A DNA stretch of 64,000 bases, from positions 9,818,001-9,882,000 of the forward strand of contig JAVTVX010000017.1 in assembly GCA_033439265.1 (NCBI GenBank). Direction: 5' to 3'. This DNA comes from Dillenia suffruticosa (lineage: Eukaryota; Streptophyta; Magnoliopsida; Dilleniales; Dilleniaceae). Numbering within the stretch: position 1 is the stretch's first letter; every line of letters starts with the position of its first letter. Shown here piece after piece: positions 27,795 to 39,289 of the stretch. The notes below the pieces were generated by a model. The model ran no database searches. It was not told the origin of the DNA and was given only the letters and a program-made list of their open reading frames with translations. The position numbers and the translations under genes were made by a program.

Positions 27795-28850
27795 GAGATT
27801 ATTTCAAAAATACAATAATTGAGTATTTAAATTTTAAAAAATATAATAAATTTGATGACACATGATTCAATACCCGTAACCATAAAAGCTTAGGCATTAG
27901 GGCCATTAAGCCATAGAAAGTCCACAACCTTCAAGTGGTTTCTCGCTAAAATACCTAAAATGATTAAACATTGTCTTGGCCACAACTAGGTTGAACATTT
28001 TCTAGGTTTGCATCCTCGATCACCTCACCTCTCGATTAGGTCTCTCAGTTACTACATTAGCAATCTCTAATTTTGCAAGTCTACGCTAAAAGTAAACTTT
28101 TTTCTAATCCGATACAAATCTCACAAGAAAGAAAATTTATGTGATAATTTAAATTTTTTTTAATCATAATAATCATAAATCTCCTATAAATCTTGGATTA
28201 TAATCCCAGCAATCTTAAAATATTCCCAAAGGTCTCTCCACGATGTAAGTAGGATTTCTATGCCTTTTGCTTTATAGGCGCACACTTTATATACTGCGTA
28301 GAGATCTATGAAAGGTATGCAAATAGTCAACTCTACACACCCCACACACGAAGACAACATAGGGTCTTTCTAAGAATCTACTTAGTCTGTTTTATTTTTC
28401 ATTATCGCTCTTTCTGATTTGAGTATCGAAGTATCTTTCTTTGGAAACACCTTCGGTAGTATTTGTTGGTCTCTTCTCCTACGACGGTCCAGAAGACTCA
28501 TCAACATCAACTTCTTCCTGACTCAGTGGAGCAATTATCTACAGAGCAAAATTCACCTCTAACAAAATTGATTATTCTGTCAATAATAGTGTCACGCTGA
28601 TTATTAAATAATAAGTTAGAATAATATGTCATTTAACGTAAAAATCAATATCGCTTATTACTTTAGCATTCTAAACTAATGATATGACATTTTGGAGCGT
28701 CAACAGGTGATATTTCATGTCAAATGGCACAAGATTCCAACTTACTATTTAATGATTAGCGTGATATCATTATTATCGTAAGGTTCAATTTATTATATTT
28801 TTTAAAATTTAAATATTTAATCATTATATTTTAGAATTTGTAAACATAAT
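27795..28850. mobile_element. MITE with long terminal inverted repeats, split by a solo LTR
   Basis: Without the inserted LTR, the left arm (27795-27852 plus 28565-28640) pairs with the reverse of about 28700-28850. For example TATTTAAATTTTAAAAAATA near 27825 recurs reversed near 28800, and the GTGTCACGCTGATTATTAAA part pairs with a TAATGATTAGCGTGATATCA type arm. The ancestral unit was about 340 bp with arms of about 150 bp. There is no coding capacity. The superfamily is not clear because the outer target duplication could not be seen. Confidence 0.65.
27853..28564. mobile_element. Solo LTR, probably Ty3/gypsy, inserted in the MITE
   Basis: The unit starts TGATGACA, ends TCTAACA and is 712 bp. 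A perfect 5-bp duplication AAATT lies at 27848-27852 and 28565-28569. Removing it rejoins the two halves of the MITE arm. No internal retrotransposon sequence is present, so it is a solo LTR left by recombination. The style of its 3' third recalls plant gypsy LTRs, a weaker inference. It is younger than the MITE and looks whole as an LTR. Confidence 0.72.
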
Positions 28851-29340
28851 TGTTAGCTAATCACATGATACAAAGATTGAATATAAAATTTTCTATATAA
28901 TTAAATTAATACAAAAAATTGATATCACCCCTGCATCCAAAGTGACCCTTGAATAGGCACGAGTTCGCAGGTCCAATTGGTGCTCACTGCTGACTCCACC
29001 ACATCCACGGCTACCCTACCGTTGTTCCTACCTTCAATGGTGAATGGTAACTTCAATCAATGGATTCCCCTTTTTAAATTAGTTTTAAATTGATAATAAT
29101 TTTTGTAACATGGAGAGATTCTAATTGGTAAAAATACGATGTGAAAATACTTTTTTCAGTGATAAAAATTATATTTAAAATAAAATAAAAATAATTTATA
29201 AACATTTTTTTGGAAAAGCACAGAAACATCGTCAAAGGCTTCTTCTACATTCACTCGTGGACTTTCTACTCAACTCCATCAATATTTTTCACCACCCAAA
29301 ATCAAACCAACTTCTCACTCAGAATCAGACCACCTAAAGC
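28851..29340. other. AT-rich spacer
   Basis: I see no gene or repeat pair here. Confidence 0.4.
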
Positions 29341-29377
29341 AATCCTTTTTTGACCCCTTTTGTTCTCCAACTTGCTA

Positions 29378-29385
29378 AAACCCTA
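29378..29385 (+). promoter_or_regulatory. Telo-box in an orphan leader-like stretch
   Basis: AAACCCTA is followed by CT-rich sequence and a CT run at about 29465-29484, directly before an ATG. This is the usual look of a plant 5' leader, yet no full gene follows. Confidence 0.3.
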
Positions 29386-29484
29386 GAAGACTTCATCTCT
29401 CTATTATCTTCTTTATCACTTCCTCCTCTTCAAAAGATAAGAGAAATCACCTCAGAAACCCTCCCCTCTCTCTCTCTCTCTCTC

Positions 29485-29595
29485 ATGGCCTTCAAGAAAA
29501 GACGAACATTTTCGCTTCACAAACACTTCTCTAATCAAGCATTCCCAAGTCCAATCCATTTCAAAACCCTAACCCTGATCGTTTGTAGGTTTTAG
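29485..29595 (+). CDS. Short open frame behind a leader-like stretch, unrecognised
   Basis: The ATG follows a CT run and opens MAFKKRRTFSLHK. The frame stops after 36 residues, and I see no clear donor and no downstream exon of a known family in the next kilobase. It could be a real small gene, the first exon of an unrecognised gene, or the remains of a gene whose body was lost. I do not recognise it. Confidence 0.18.
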   Translation: MAFKKRRTFSLHKHFSNQAFPSPIHFKTLTLIVCRF

Positions 29596-29599
29596 ACGA

Positions 29600-30384
29600 T
29601 ACCCATTCGCCCAAATTGGTTTTTTATTCATGGATTTTTGGTCAATTCTCTTTCCCAAGTCTCAAATTTGCCGAATCGGGTTGTCTTGGTATCACCGTGA
29701 GTAGTGATTTGCCTTTGATGATGACCGATGACAATTTTTTTTTTTTTTGGTACAGGACCGATGACAATGACTCTTCCCCTTGACTCTGAAGGGCAAAAAG
29801 TGGCATGTAATTTTCTTGGGTTTGAGAGGCGGGTTTCTATAGAAATTTATCATTTTATTTGAATTTTACAAAATGCTTGATTCATGGCTTTCATTCCAAA
29901 ATCTTTTTTCTCGTTTTGTTAACCCAAATGATTTATAAAGATTTCAAATTATTTTCATATCCTCTGACCAAATACCAAGATTTTAAATTCATTGTTAATT
30001 TTCATACTCTTTAATCAAATATCACTTAAATACAAACGGTTCTTCCGCAGCAATCCGAGCTTGGCAGGTTGCACCAGGAGTGATAAGGGATCATTTCATA
30101 GGGTTTTTGGGTCATAGGCTTTTCCACAAACCTCGGTTGGGCATCTTCTTCGAAACTTAAGGCCTAGGCCGTCAAGGCAGGCCTTCCATTGGCAGTAAAT
30201 CTAGGTTTAAAGCACCTTATTGTCGAAACACAATTCTATTGCGACCATCAATTTGTTGAATGCGGATTCATTTAACCACAACCGCTCTCTCTTATTGACG
30301 ACTACGTGTTTTTTGATGAGGAGTTTCGCTGTTCGAGTTTTGAAGCCCTCTTGCCAGATTGGCTGCTACGAGGCTTTTTGATTA
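29600..30384. other. Spacer, nothing recognised
   Basis: There is mixed-composition DNA near 30.05-30.37 kb and AT-rich DNA before it. No exon of a known family is seen. Confidence 0.35.
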
Positions 30385-30566
30385 GGTGACGTTTGATTAA
30401 TTACAAGGAGAATTTAAATTCCTATGAATTATTTAAATTAATAGAATAAAAATAAAAATTTAAGAATAAAACTCTCATAATAAGGGTTTATAAAATCCAA
30501 ATTAAAACATGAACTTTGTAAAAATTGTTTTCAATTTAAATTTCAATTTTCGAACCAAATGTCCCC
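30385..30566. mobile_element. Tourist-like (PIF/Harbinger) MITE, 182 bp
   Basis: The ends are imperfect inverted repeats, GGTGACGTTTGATT on the left and, reversed, GGGGACATTTGGTT on the right. A TTA lies directly outside each end (30382-30384 and 30567-30569), the 3-bp target duplication of this superfamily. It has no coding capacity. Confidence 0.65.
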
Positions 30567-30569
30567 TTA

Positions 30570-31898
30570 CAATTTTGTATCAGAAGTTACTGTCCTAATA
30601 AATATCAATAGCTATTCATAATATTTTCCCCAAAAAAGGGAAAAAATTCTTTTAGCTAAATTAGGGTCTTTTGGACTTCGTAATAAGGATAACACCCTTA
30701 ACCCAACAAAAAAAATGACTCCTGTTGAACTTAGGAATTATTTTGTGCCATATATATCTTTTTAATCGAATTTAATAGAAATTTTGTTCTCAATAAGGCT
30801 AATAGCAGTTGAAGTTGCCTATTCACAGTCCCAGCTTTCATCTTTTTTTTTTTTCCCCAATTTAACACTTATTATATTTTTATTTTTCACTGCAATTTAA
30901 CACTCAAAACTAATTATCGCCAATTTATAATTCTAAAAAATCAATTTAATTTGTGTCTTGGAGAACTCCTAAATCTAAACATATTTGCACACGCTCTCTC
31001 TTTTAAAACTCTATTTATTTTAAATTTTCTCTCTTTAAATACAATAATTTAAGTTCTCTCTATAAAAATAAAAACCAAATTTTATTGCTCTCTATTCAAA
31101 ATTAATCTATTAGTTGTCATTCTAAAAATATAAAACTTAAAAAGAGAAAAGTCTGAATAGGTAAATTGGGCATTTGACGGAAATTCATCACATCCTTAAG
31201 TTCAATTATTTTTTCTGAACCATAATGGTAATGGAGAATATTTCTTTTGTTTGAACAAGCGTCTCACGAGAAGGCACGAAAACGAAAACGAAAACGAAAG
31301 CGAAACGAAATCCCATGTTTTTCTTCATTGTAACATTCTGATTTCACCCCCTACATATTAGTTTACCTATTACCGTTTCAACTTGTAACGGTTTTAGTAT
31401 CTCAAACAACATCAAAGGTTCTCTGTCATTATGCAATTTGAGTTTGTAGAAATGCATGATCTATACGATGTTGTCTCAATCCTAATGACACTGTCAAAAT
31501 TTTTTGAGTTTGGCTCTCAAGAATTAAGATTGTACCAGATCAGTGCAACCAAATGCAACTTGAGAGCATAAAGCAACCTGCACAACATAGAGGACTACAC
31601 AAAGTGCACCATCCTTTAATGGACCAAATCAACAAGGAGGTTGAACGATAGACAGTGGATATCTTCTTCTTGTTTTTTTTTTTGCTTGGGGTTTTTTTTT
31701 TTTTTGGGTAAGGACAGTGGATATCTTCAAGTGAAGATTGTTAGATATATCTTATGCCAGTTTTCGATTTGTACATGATCAGAGCTATAAACCTCCAATC
31801 TACCACTGCTTGTCCCCCTACCCTGTATGAGGCTTCTCTGGCATTACTAATGTGTCCAAAACAAAAAAGTAAACTGTTACACGCCGATGAGTCCTGGT
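30570..31898. other. AT-rich spacer downstream of the J-protein gene
   Basis: No coding exon is recognised. T-rich runs lie near 30.84 and 31.67-31.70 kb. The part next to 31.9 kb is likely the 3' untranslated region of the minus-strand J-protein gene. Confidence 0.4.
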
Positions 31899-34800
31899 TT
31901 ACCAGATTGAGTGCCTAATCCCAAGGCCATTGCATGTTAATATGAGGCCCTTGTAACGAATAAGATATTCCTGCAGGATATTTTTGACAAAGTCGGACAG
32001 AGGCCTATAAATAATGAACAATTGACTACTCATGGGCATGATATAGGAGAAGAGCTTACAGTGATATCATAGTCATGGACGTACAGCATCCTTCTTTTGT
32101 CGTATTCTCTCCTTTTCACAGGATCACCAAGAACTGTCAATTTGAGAAAATCCAAGAGTTATACATGGAATTATCATGAAAAACTTCCAGCTACTTTCTC
32201 CTATGTCGATAGAAACAAAGAAATTGCTTTGAATCAAATTACATGAATAATTTTAAATTGAACTACTGGGACAGAGGACAGCCAGAAATGACTCGCTCCA
32301 TGAAAAACAATAAAAAAAGCGATTTCCCATAACGTCACATAAGGTAGAGAATTTCTGGTGGCACCTAAGTTGACCAAATGAATAGCAGATGGTAGTGGCA
32401 AATGCTATAATGAAAGATTAAATAGGCTAGGCAATGAGAATGTTCTCTAATCAACATTAACTGACTAACAGTGGTTTTAGCATTTATTGGAACATTTGGG
32501 CAAAAAGTGATCTTGGTGGACAGATGCCCTCTTTGAAGAAGGATCTTGACTCAGTTGATCATGTCTGGTTTCCTTGCTCTTGAACAAGATGCTTGAGGGA
32601 GATGGTGTTTGCATTGCTTCATATCCAATTAGTACAGTCTTAAAGGTATCCTCAATGAAATGTGAGCATGGAGGAACAAGTTGTTGTGCAGCAAAGAAAG
32701 ATAACTTAATTGATCCTAAGCAACTTTTTGATTAGTTTAGAGGAAAGAAACATTAGCGGTTTTAAGGTCATTGAGAGACCCCCCTTTTGTGATGCAAATT
32801 TTAGCTTAGGACATTTTTTTAGGGATCTCTACCATTGTTTCTCTGTGTTAAAGTTAACTATGCCACTCTTGAAAAGCTGGGCAGATAAGAAGCCCCCACT
32901 TCCCACCCCACCAAAAATAAACAGAAAAAAAAAAAAAGATAAATAAAAAATCTCCACCCTGGTGGCTCCTTTTGTAGACAACGCCTCTAGGCGTAAAAGG
33001 TCAGAAAGAACCATTGTGGATAGAAGCCAGCTCTAGGAGCCCCTCCACTGGCACTTTAACTGACAAAAGGCAAATGAGATGCAAATGCAATTGTTTGGAT
33101 GTCCAGGCCCGTCCCAAGGACAATCCTGCCAATCTAAGGGAACGTTTAAAGAGTTCCATGAGGTCGGGATTGGGCCATTTGTTGCATCTCTTCATTTTAT
33201 CTTTTCTTCTATGACGAATAATCACATATGATGTGGGGTATTTAGCTGACTGAGACCAAATAATAGTTCATGATAACATTCACTCTACTAAACTTAGCAA
33301 CCCCCCCCCAAAAAAAAAACAATGGCTACATTGTTTACTTTTGACCACAAAGATTGCTTCTACCCTGTCACAAGAATTTCCTATCCATTGATGATGGGTA
33401 TTCTTAAGCGTGACCAAGCTTCAACTCCCACCCATTACATGAGAGTTCCTTGAATGTTGAACCTCCATCTCTCGTCCTAGTTAATAGGGCTTTGATGAAC
33501 TCACCTCAATCAAAAGTATGGGCTAAACATAGACACACAGATAAAGACATGGAAAACTACTGACACATTCTAATAATCAAAATGTATGTTTAACATAAAG
33601 TATGTATCCCCACGTGCAAATGATACCTAGATGAAATTAGTCTACGCTCTACACTCTATTTCACATGAATGAATATTTTTTTTTAATTGACAACATTCGG
33701 AACAGCAAAAATGCCTCAACAGCTGGAAGGGAATCCTGGTGTCCACCAAAACGTCTTTCCTAGGTGCAAATTATGCTGGATGAGGACAAATGCATATGAC
33801 TACAAGAAAGGAACAGATGAATAAAAACTTCCACATGCTTAGTGAATAAAATGCAGTATCCCACCCTTTAAAATGCTTACCAAGCATTTTCCAGCCCCCA
33901 TAGAAGTCAAATGTTCTACACCTCTTGAATAGAGTTAGACATGAGAGGACCAAAAACCAAAACAACCACCATCCAAACCGCAAAAAAAAAAACAAAAAAT
34001 AAAAACACTAAGTGCTCCCAATGCTCCAAAGAACACTAGCAGATCAACAGACATCAAAGAATTTCGTTACTGCAGAGAGCATATTACAGCATTCCATCTT
34101 TATTTTTTGGAAACATTGCACCTGTAGATTCACATGGCCAACCCGCACGTGAGAGGGAGGACTGAAAGAATACTTTTCACTTGTCATTAGAATGGAAGAA
34201 GCAAACAAGAAAAACCAAAATATGGGAGAATATTGTATTCTGTTGAAAGAAGGAATCCAAAACATAGTAGCATGACAATCCATCTTCAACAGAATGGAGT
34301 ACAGCGAAACATGGAAGCAGACAATATGCAGTCCATCACCCAATCAAGTTAGTTCAACACATATGGTAACTCCTTCCAGAATTTCCAGGTCAGCTCCTTT
34401 TTGGTATGTTTTCATCCAAAACCGATGGCTTACTCCTTGAAGCATTCACCAAAATTTACCCTCAAACACCATAAACCTACTTTGACCAAGAAGATTGACA
34501 TTAGCCTTTTGTGTGTTACATGATAGTGAGAAATATCTTGAAGCTATGCACATTGCTTCAGCTCAATTTGAGCTCTCAAACCTGATCCTGCCGATCTATG
34601 CACATCCTATCATTAGGTGCACAAATACTGCCTAATTTGAGTTAACCAGAGCTTATGGCAATTGTACATCGACTCGCCTAAAGTTTTTTCCCCAAGTATA
34701 CCATTTTGCAGAATGGCTAAATCAAAACAAAACATATTTAGTGACATTTTTTTCTGATGACTTCTCCTTTGTTTCCCCAAAATAACTGCCAAGAAGTTAA

Positions 34801-35824
34801 TTCTTCTATCCTGCTTTGTTAGGTTATGGGAATGGTCAGCAACTATGTTGCATAGATGTATCTGTGTTGAACAGGTCCCTTTTGACATGACAACCATATA
34901 AGACATTCTACCATAGGGTAGTGTTAAAATTTTTTCACAATGTTTTTTGTGCGATATCCATGTTGTCTAATTCAGTGTTTCATAGGATAGCACAATATAT
35001 TTTTTCAGTCAGCATTAAAAAGAAGACCAAGTTGTAAGAAAATGACTTGCAAATTACAATTCTGCGAGTCACTTTTCTATCTGCACACTTTAGCAAGCAG
35101 ATAATTAGTGGTTGGTCCCGAATTAGTAATAGAAAATGATTACACACCAATTTGATTTGGCCAACAAAAGAACATATTCAAGGTCCATCAAATAAAGTTT
35201 TCCCCCACCGGGGGGTGGTGATTTTATCAACTAGCAAACTCCAAACAAAATAAGTGTTCTCTCTCCTTTAGAAGAACACACTACAATTACCCTTGCACCA
35301 TAAAATAGTAGTCAACCTTAGAACCACAAAAAAAAAAAAAAGAGTTAAGGAATAGACACCAACCCTGGTAAGCCTCATTGATCTCCTGAAACTTGGAAGT
35401 TGCGCAGTCCTGACCCTTTTGCTTATCTGGATGCCACTTCTGACCAAACAAATCAAAAGTAATCAACTCACTCTCATTACATCCTAACATTAAGATTAAC
35501 ATTGAAAAATGACAAAATTTCAGAATAGGAAGAAAATAAGACTACATACCAATGCAAGATGAATGTAATTGGAGCGAATAATTTCGTCTGGAGCGTCATA
35601 ATCTACTTCCAAAATTCTATAGTAATCCTAAACCCCCAAAAAAAATCAAAGAAAAATCAGAAATTTAACCATAAAATCCGAAAGAGAAACGCAGAACAAA
35701 AGAAATAGGAAGATACCTTAGGTTTGGAGAATAGAGAGATAAAATCGAAATTAAAAGGAATGTCGTCTTCTTCTGAGTCATGGTGTTGTTGATGAAACTC
35801 GGTTTCCCACTCATCCCACATCAT
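31899..35824 (-). CDS. Small J-domain (DnaJ-like) co-chaperone, complete, five exons
   Basis: J proteins stimulate Hsp70 ATPase activity through their HPD motif and hand clients to Hsp70. Coding exons: 35824-35717, 35627-35550, 35439-35364, 32133-32060 and 31970-31899, joined by GT-AG introns, giving 135 residues. An acidic start ([10 protein letters not shown]...SEEDD) leads to the J domain at residues 37-107: [15 protein letters not shown], then [11 protein letters not shown] with [12 protein letters not shown], and [12 protein letters not shown]. The short tail ([13 protein letters not shown] and a final IW) is one I associate with uncharacterised small plant J proteins, so the end at 31899 is probably genuine. 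There is no Gly/Phe region, zinc finger or clear membrane anchor. Intron 3 is 3.2 kb and I recognise nothing in it. The client is unknown. The start chosen is the first of two adjacent ATGs. Confidence 0.88.
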
Positions 35825-35829
35825 GCGAT

Positions 35830-36253
35830 TTGAAGCTTAAGGGAAGCCCAGAAACTGTCGGAAGAGAGATATTCTTGTCTTCGGAATTGGGGAACAATTA
35901 CGTGTTCGGCGACTCCGAATGTACAAGACACGGAACGTTCCAGATAATGATATGAAGCCGACCAGGACAATAGGAGGAATTTGAAACGGGGGCACAATCC
36001 ATTTTCATTTTCTTTTGACAGAGCGATGGGGCGCCGGTGGGGGGGGTGCGGGGGATATTTCCTTAAATATTAAATTTTAAAATAAAAAGTATAAAAACAT
36101 TTAATATTTTTATTCGGATAATAAAAATAGTGAAACCAATTTTATTACGTTCGCGATCCGAATAAAAGTATTATATTTTTATAATTTTTTATCTTTAAAT
36201 CTAATGTTTAGAATTATGAACCGGAACCAATATAGGGTCACAACCCCGCATGA
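35830..36253. other. Upstream region of the J-protein gene and short spacer
   Basis: The first 220 bases are GC-richer and probably hold the J-protein leader and promoter. A G-rich run lies near 36.03-36.05 kb. The rest is AT-rich. Confidence 0.35.
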
Positions 36254-37711
36254 TTTAACAATTATGGTTAGTGATTAATTATAGTTAAAAATATTAATAA
36301 GTAATTAATAGAAATAATTAAATAGTTAGTAAAAATAGTATAGATAATAATATCAAGATATGTATTGGTATGAAATTGAATGTAAAGAAATATAATCTCT
36401 CTTTCTCTTTTGTATTCTCCCTTTCTCTTTCTCTATAGTCTTTCACTCTCTATCTCTTAATTCTCTTTCTTTCTTTCTCTCTTTTTCTATCTCTCTATAT
36501 ATTTTCCCTCTCTAAAGTGTATTGTTACAAATTGATATTACAGTCTACGAATCCTTGACTAGTATTGAAAAATGATAGATGAAATTGGGTATGAAACCAT
36601 TGAAGAAGAAGTTTGGTATGAACCTATGGAAGAACATTTTAAAAGACAAAAAATTAAAATACAAAAATTTTATTCACATATTAACAAGAAAATTGATGAA
36701 AACGATTGGAAGATTGATGAACAAAATCGAAAATCGGATACTTTTATGGCAAGTCTTGATGACAAATTCAACATTTTATTAAAAATGTTGGGTATTGATG
36801 AGAATATCAAAACTTTGATGGAAAAAGAGCAAGAATATGAAAAGAAATTGGAAAATAATGAAACAAATCAAGTGACAAATGAAACAATATTAACACACAT
36901 GAAAAAATAAGGTATTGATATATTTTTTGAGTTTTCCATTCTATTTTCTCCTAGTAAAGAAATGTTGAGATATACTCTTAGTGAATAAATGTTAAAGGTA
37001 GAAGAAAGATCACAAATGACTAAAGAAGAACCTATTAATGGTGATTTCTTATCAAACTTTTCAAAAGTTGAAATTTTGGCTTTCATCGAGAAAATTTTTT
37101 CATTAGAAGTAAGATTTCAATTGTCCAAGACAAAAGTTCTTTATGGTAGATTCTTGTCAAACTCTCCAAAAATTGAATTTTCATTATTTGTTGAGAAAAA
37201 TCATTCACAAAAAAATTCAAGAAATATCTCTATCAAGTTCTTTCATTTTTATTTTTCTCTCACTACTCTTCATGTAACTCAAGTTATATCAATTATTCGT
37301 TTTCATCATCTTATCTTTCAATACAAATGCAAGCAATGGTTCAAGATTTATGGATTCAAGTTTCAATTCTTGATTTTTTTTTTCTATTATTGAGGATAAA
37401 GATATTTTCAAGGGAGAAGTATTGTAACAACCATAGTTAGTGATTAATCATAATTAGAAATATTAATTAGTAATTAATACATTAATTAGTAATTAATATA
37501 AATAGTTAACTAATTAGTAAAAATAGTACAAATAATAATGTCAAAATATGTATTGGTATGAAATTGAATGTAAAAAAATATAATCTCTCTTTCTCTCTTG
37601 TATTTTCTTTCTCTTTCTCTATAGTTTTTCTTTTTCTATCTCTTAATTCTCTTTCTTTCTCTCTTTTTCTATCTCTCTATACATTTTTCATCTCTAGAGT
37701 AGATTGTTACA
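36254..37711 (+). mobile_element. Short non-autonomous LTR element, 1.46 kb
   Basis: The direct repeats at 36254-36529 and 37423-37711 are the LTRs, each with a TCTCTTTC-rich 3' half and ending GTTACA. A perfect 5-bp target duplication, CATGA, lies at 36249-36253 and 37712-37716. A purine run (AGGGAGAAG) sits just before the right LTR as a polypurine tract, and a worn tRNA-Met-like primer site may follow the left LTR. The 893-bp interior has no protease, integrase or reverse transcriptase. It holds an open frame at 36572-36910 that is charged and probably coiled-coil (gag-like at best). The ends look whole and the LTRs differ moderately, so the age is middling. Confidence 0.78.
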
Positions 37712-37716
37712 CATGA

Positions 37717-38816
37717 TGTCCTTAGACATAAGAGGCCCCCAAGGAGCCGTAGGACACCCTCTTGAGCATGATGTGCTAGCTAGATGGATTCTAAAGCATT
37801 GATACAAAGACATGCAATTTTTGAGGATAGATAAATGTGGTGAAAGGTTAGAAGATCTAGTCGTACTAAAATACGTAAAAAGTTTTTTATCGAGGACCGT
37901 AAATGAGTTTTTTTGATTATTTGATTATTTTTATTTTTTTATCTATTTATTAATAGGAATTGGTCATCAACGATACATTTGCCGTAAATGTAGATGTATT
38001 TCTAAAATTTGGAATCTATTGACGTGGTTATTTTATGTGAGTTACATGGAAATCATTTTCTATTTCATTATTGATTAAAAAAAAATTCTTGCAACTATTT
38101 GATTTTTTCAAACCAATTCTGAGAAAAAGTTAATTTTATTCAAAAAAGCTTTAAGTAAATTGTCTTATCACGATAACAAGGAAAAGTGAACAGTGCGGCT
38201 AGCATAATAATTTTATAAATCGTGTTATTAATAATAAGAAAAAATACTCACTTTATACAAAAAAAAAAAAAAAAAAACAAAACAAAAGAGAAAACTTCTC
38301 AACTTAAAAGAAAAAAACAAAAAACAAAAATCTCATCCGTATAAAGTTAATCATTCTGTTTATTTATTAAAATAATAAAAATGTTATTTTTGTAATTTAA
38401 ATTCTTTACTATTTTTTTCACTAATTTTGTTAATTTTGTTTATTTTTTGATCTTAAATTCAGATTAATAAGGAAAATTACAATAAATTTATAGTTGATAT
38501 AAAATTTTTGTCAACTCAAGATCAAAATAAAAAATTCTCTCTTCTATATTTTATATTGTTTTTTTAAATAATCAATTTTAAAATATAAAATTAAGATGAT
38601 ATAATTATTTAACTATTTTATAATTTATTTTTAAATTAAAAAAATTAAGGGTAAAAAAATGAAATCAACTCCCCCAAGTTATGTATGGAATTAACCTATT
38701 AAAAAAAATTTAAAACAATCTCGAAACCAAACTAATACAAAATATAACCCCCTTTTGTAACTGGTTGGACTTACGATACCACATAATAATATCCGATTAG
38801 ATCACGTGTCATATTT
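37717..38816. other. AT-rich spacer
   Basis: I see no gene. A long A run lies near 38261-38277. The DNA just right of the short LTR element is GC-richer for about 100 bases and rejoins the left flank once the element is removed. Confidence 0.4.
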
Positions 38817-38847
38817 TCAAGATGCGACACAACTTGTCGCGTCTTGA
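38817..38847. repeat. Perfectly placed 13-bp hairpin
   Basis: TCAAGATGCGACA (38817-38829), a 5-base loop, and TGTCGCGTCTTGA (38835-38847) pair at 12 of 13 positions. It stands at the left border of the GC-rich pyrimidine tract. Confidence 0.7.
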
Positions 38848-38867
38848 AGACACGACAACTGGCTTGC

Positions 38868-39166
38868 CGCGGCCCCTCTCCCTCCCTCCCCCCGACTTTC
38901 TCCATCCCTCCTCCACCCGCGGCTCTACTCTGCTCCCTCTCCCTCCTTTACCCGTGGCTCTCTCTCTCCCCCCGTCGCCCACAGCTCTCTCTCTCTCCCT
39001 CCTTCCCTCACGGCACTCCTCTCTGTCTCCCCCGCGACACTCCTCCCTCTCCCTCCCCCACTGTTGGGAAAGCCCTCTCCCTCCCTCCTTCACAATCGCG
39101 GGAGCCTCCCTTTTCCTCCCTCCCCCGTTATCGCCTACTACCGCGGTAGCCCTCTCCCTCCCTCCC
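38868..39166. repeat. GC-rich pyrimidine minisatellite
   Basis: The plus strand is a run of degenerate CCCTCTCCCTCCCTCC-type units split by short CGCGG- or CACGG-like spacers. It is far richer in C than the surrounding DNA. The minus strand is G-rich with repeated GGG runs that could form G-quadruplexes. Open frames across it are low-complexity artefacts. Confidence 0.7.
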
Positions 39167-39289
39167 GCGTTGTCACAAGAGGACTATGTCATGGGTTCAA
39201 CTCCTGATATAGGCTATCGCAGTTTTTATCTATAACAAAAGGGGTCATCAACAGAATTATCTTTTATAGGTGATTGTTTTTAATTTTTT

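Noticed and set aside
32829-33225. Frames inside J-protein intron 3
   Set aside because: They are short, on both strands and without family similarity. They fit ordinary intron sequence.
38809-39235. Overlapping frames of 94-137 residues rich in Pro/Ser/Leu or Gly/Arg/Glu
   Set aside because: They are translations of the pyrimidine minisatellite in several frames, with no codon structure of a gene.
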